Shown here piece by piece: positions 5,939 to 6,145 of a stretch of 6,145 bases of DNA. Each line of letters opens with the position of its first letter. Position 1 is the first letter of the stretch. The stretch covers positions 5,917 through 12,061 of the forward strand of contig NVTR01000024.1 in the NCBI GenBank assembly GCA_002732955.1, read 5' to 3'. Below the pieces are notes generated by a model that saw nothing but the letters and a program-made list of their open reading frames with translations, was not told where the DNA came from and made no database searches. The position numbers and the translations under genes are program-made. This DNA is from Marinosulfonomonas sp. GTDB taxonomy: Bacteria > Pseudomonadota > Alphaproteobacteria > Rhodobacterales > Rhodobacteraceae.

Positions 5939-6145
5939 TTATTTCTTCCCCGACTTGTGTTGCGGCGGGGTGCCATTGGCCGAAACCGCTCGCACCGCAT
6001 CGCCGTATTCACCACCAAATTCCAGTACATCCGCCAATTCGCGCACGGATGCGTCATGGCCACCAAGGGCAATGTAGTCCTCCCGCAGCAAAGTGAATTC
6101 CAGCGGAGCCACCAATGCCGGGGTAGGTACATATCCGAACGAATT
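5939..6145 (-). CDS. C-terminal end of a reductase-like protein, probably 6-hydroxynicotinate reductase type
   Basis: An open frame enters from the window edge and ends at TAA 5941-5939, giving 68 residues with the start outside. It begins NSFGYVPTPALVAPLEFTL and continues LREDYIALGGHDASVRELADV, ending in the polar tail PPQHKSGKK. The VPTPALVAP-EFT and ALGGH pieces match my memory of proteins annotated as 6-hydroxynicotinate reductase, iron-sulfur enzymes of nicotinate breakdown, which also tend to neighbour UPF0280 genes. No catalytic or cluster-binding residues fall in this fragment, so the name rests on the tail and the neighbourhood. The gap to the UPF0280 start is 1 nt, so it heads or continues this operon. 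The frame is real: dense, in register with the operon and with a natural stop. Confidence 0.6.
   Translation of the reverse strand, partial: NSFGYVPTPALVAPLEFTLLREDYIALGGHDASVRELADVLEFGGEYGDAVRAVSANGTPPQHKSGKK

Noticed and set aside
5938..6132. N-terminal extension of the UPF0280 frame to 346 residues
   Set aside because: These 65 codons overlap the reductase-like C-terminus in another frame, are rich in Arg, Trp and Cys, and precede the conserved UPF0280 part. The ATG at 5937 fits the operon spacing better.

Overview
The window looks like chromosomal DNA of an alphaproteobacterium, most likely a Rhodobacterales (Roseobacter-type) species. The main reason is a small gene at 4076-4342. Its protein closely resembles the head-spike base protein of the Rhodobacter capsulatus gene transfer agent (GTA), a family I know mainly from Rhodobacterales. 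Every gene I can support is on the minus strand, so transcription runs from high to low coordinates. I see no tRNA, rRNA, CRISPR array, integrase or insertion sequence.

In transcription order there are four blocks. (1) 6145-4518 holds the C-terminal end of a protein resembling 6-hydroxynicotinate reductases, a UPF0280 (ApbE-like) protein and a DUF1185/AA_synth (PF06684) protein. They are packed with a 1-nt gap and an 8-nt overlap, so they form one operon. (2) 4517-4343 is a 175-nt leader with a hairpin that may be a terminator or attenuator, a perfect 8+8 palindrome and a shorter inverted repeat. It is followed by two genes overlapping as ATGA: a spike-base protein starting at TTG, and a 355-residue fibre-like protein ending in what looks like a lectin-type (LamG/ConA-like) domain. 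A strong intrinsic terminator at 2992-2961 closes this block. (3) 2912-1117 holds a UDP-glucuronate 4-epimerase-type sugar-nucleotide epimerase and, 2 nt downstream, a PPP-family metallophosphatase. (4) 1011-1 is glutaryl-CoA dehydrogenase, cut by the window edge before its catalytic glutamate.

The most interesting part is the two-gene spike cassette. In R. capsulatus the GTA head spikes (GhsA/GhsB) are encoded away from the main GTA cluster and bind the capsular polysaccharide of recipient cells. Here a spike-like pair stands alone among metabolic genes, directly beside an enzyme that makes an acidic sugar nucleotide used for surface polysaccharide. I infer that receptor-binding genes and a gene shaping the receptor glycan may be co-located. 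The sequence alone cannot separate a GTA component from a remnant or satellite of a phage.
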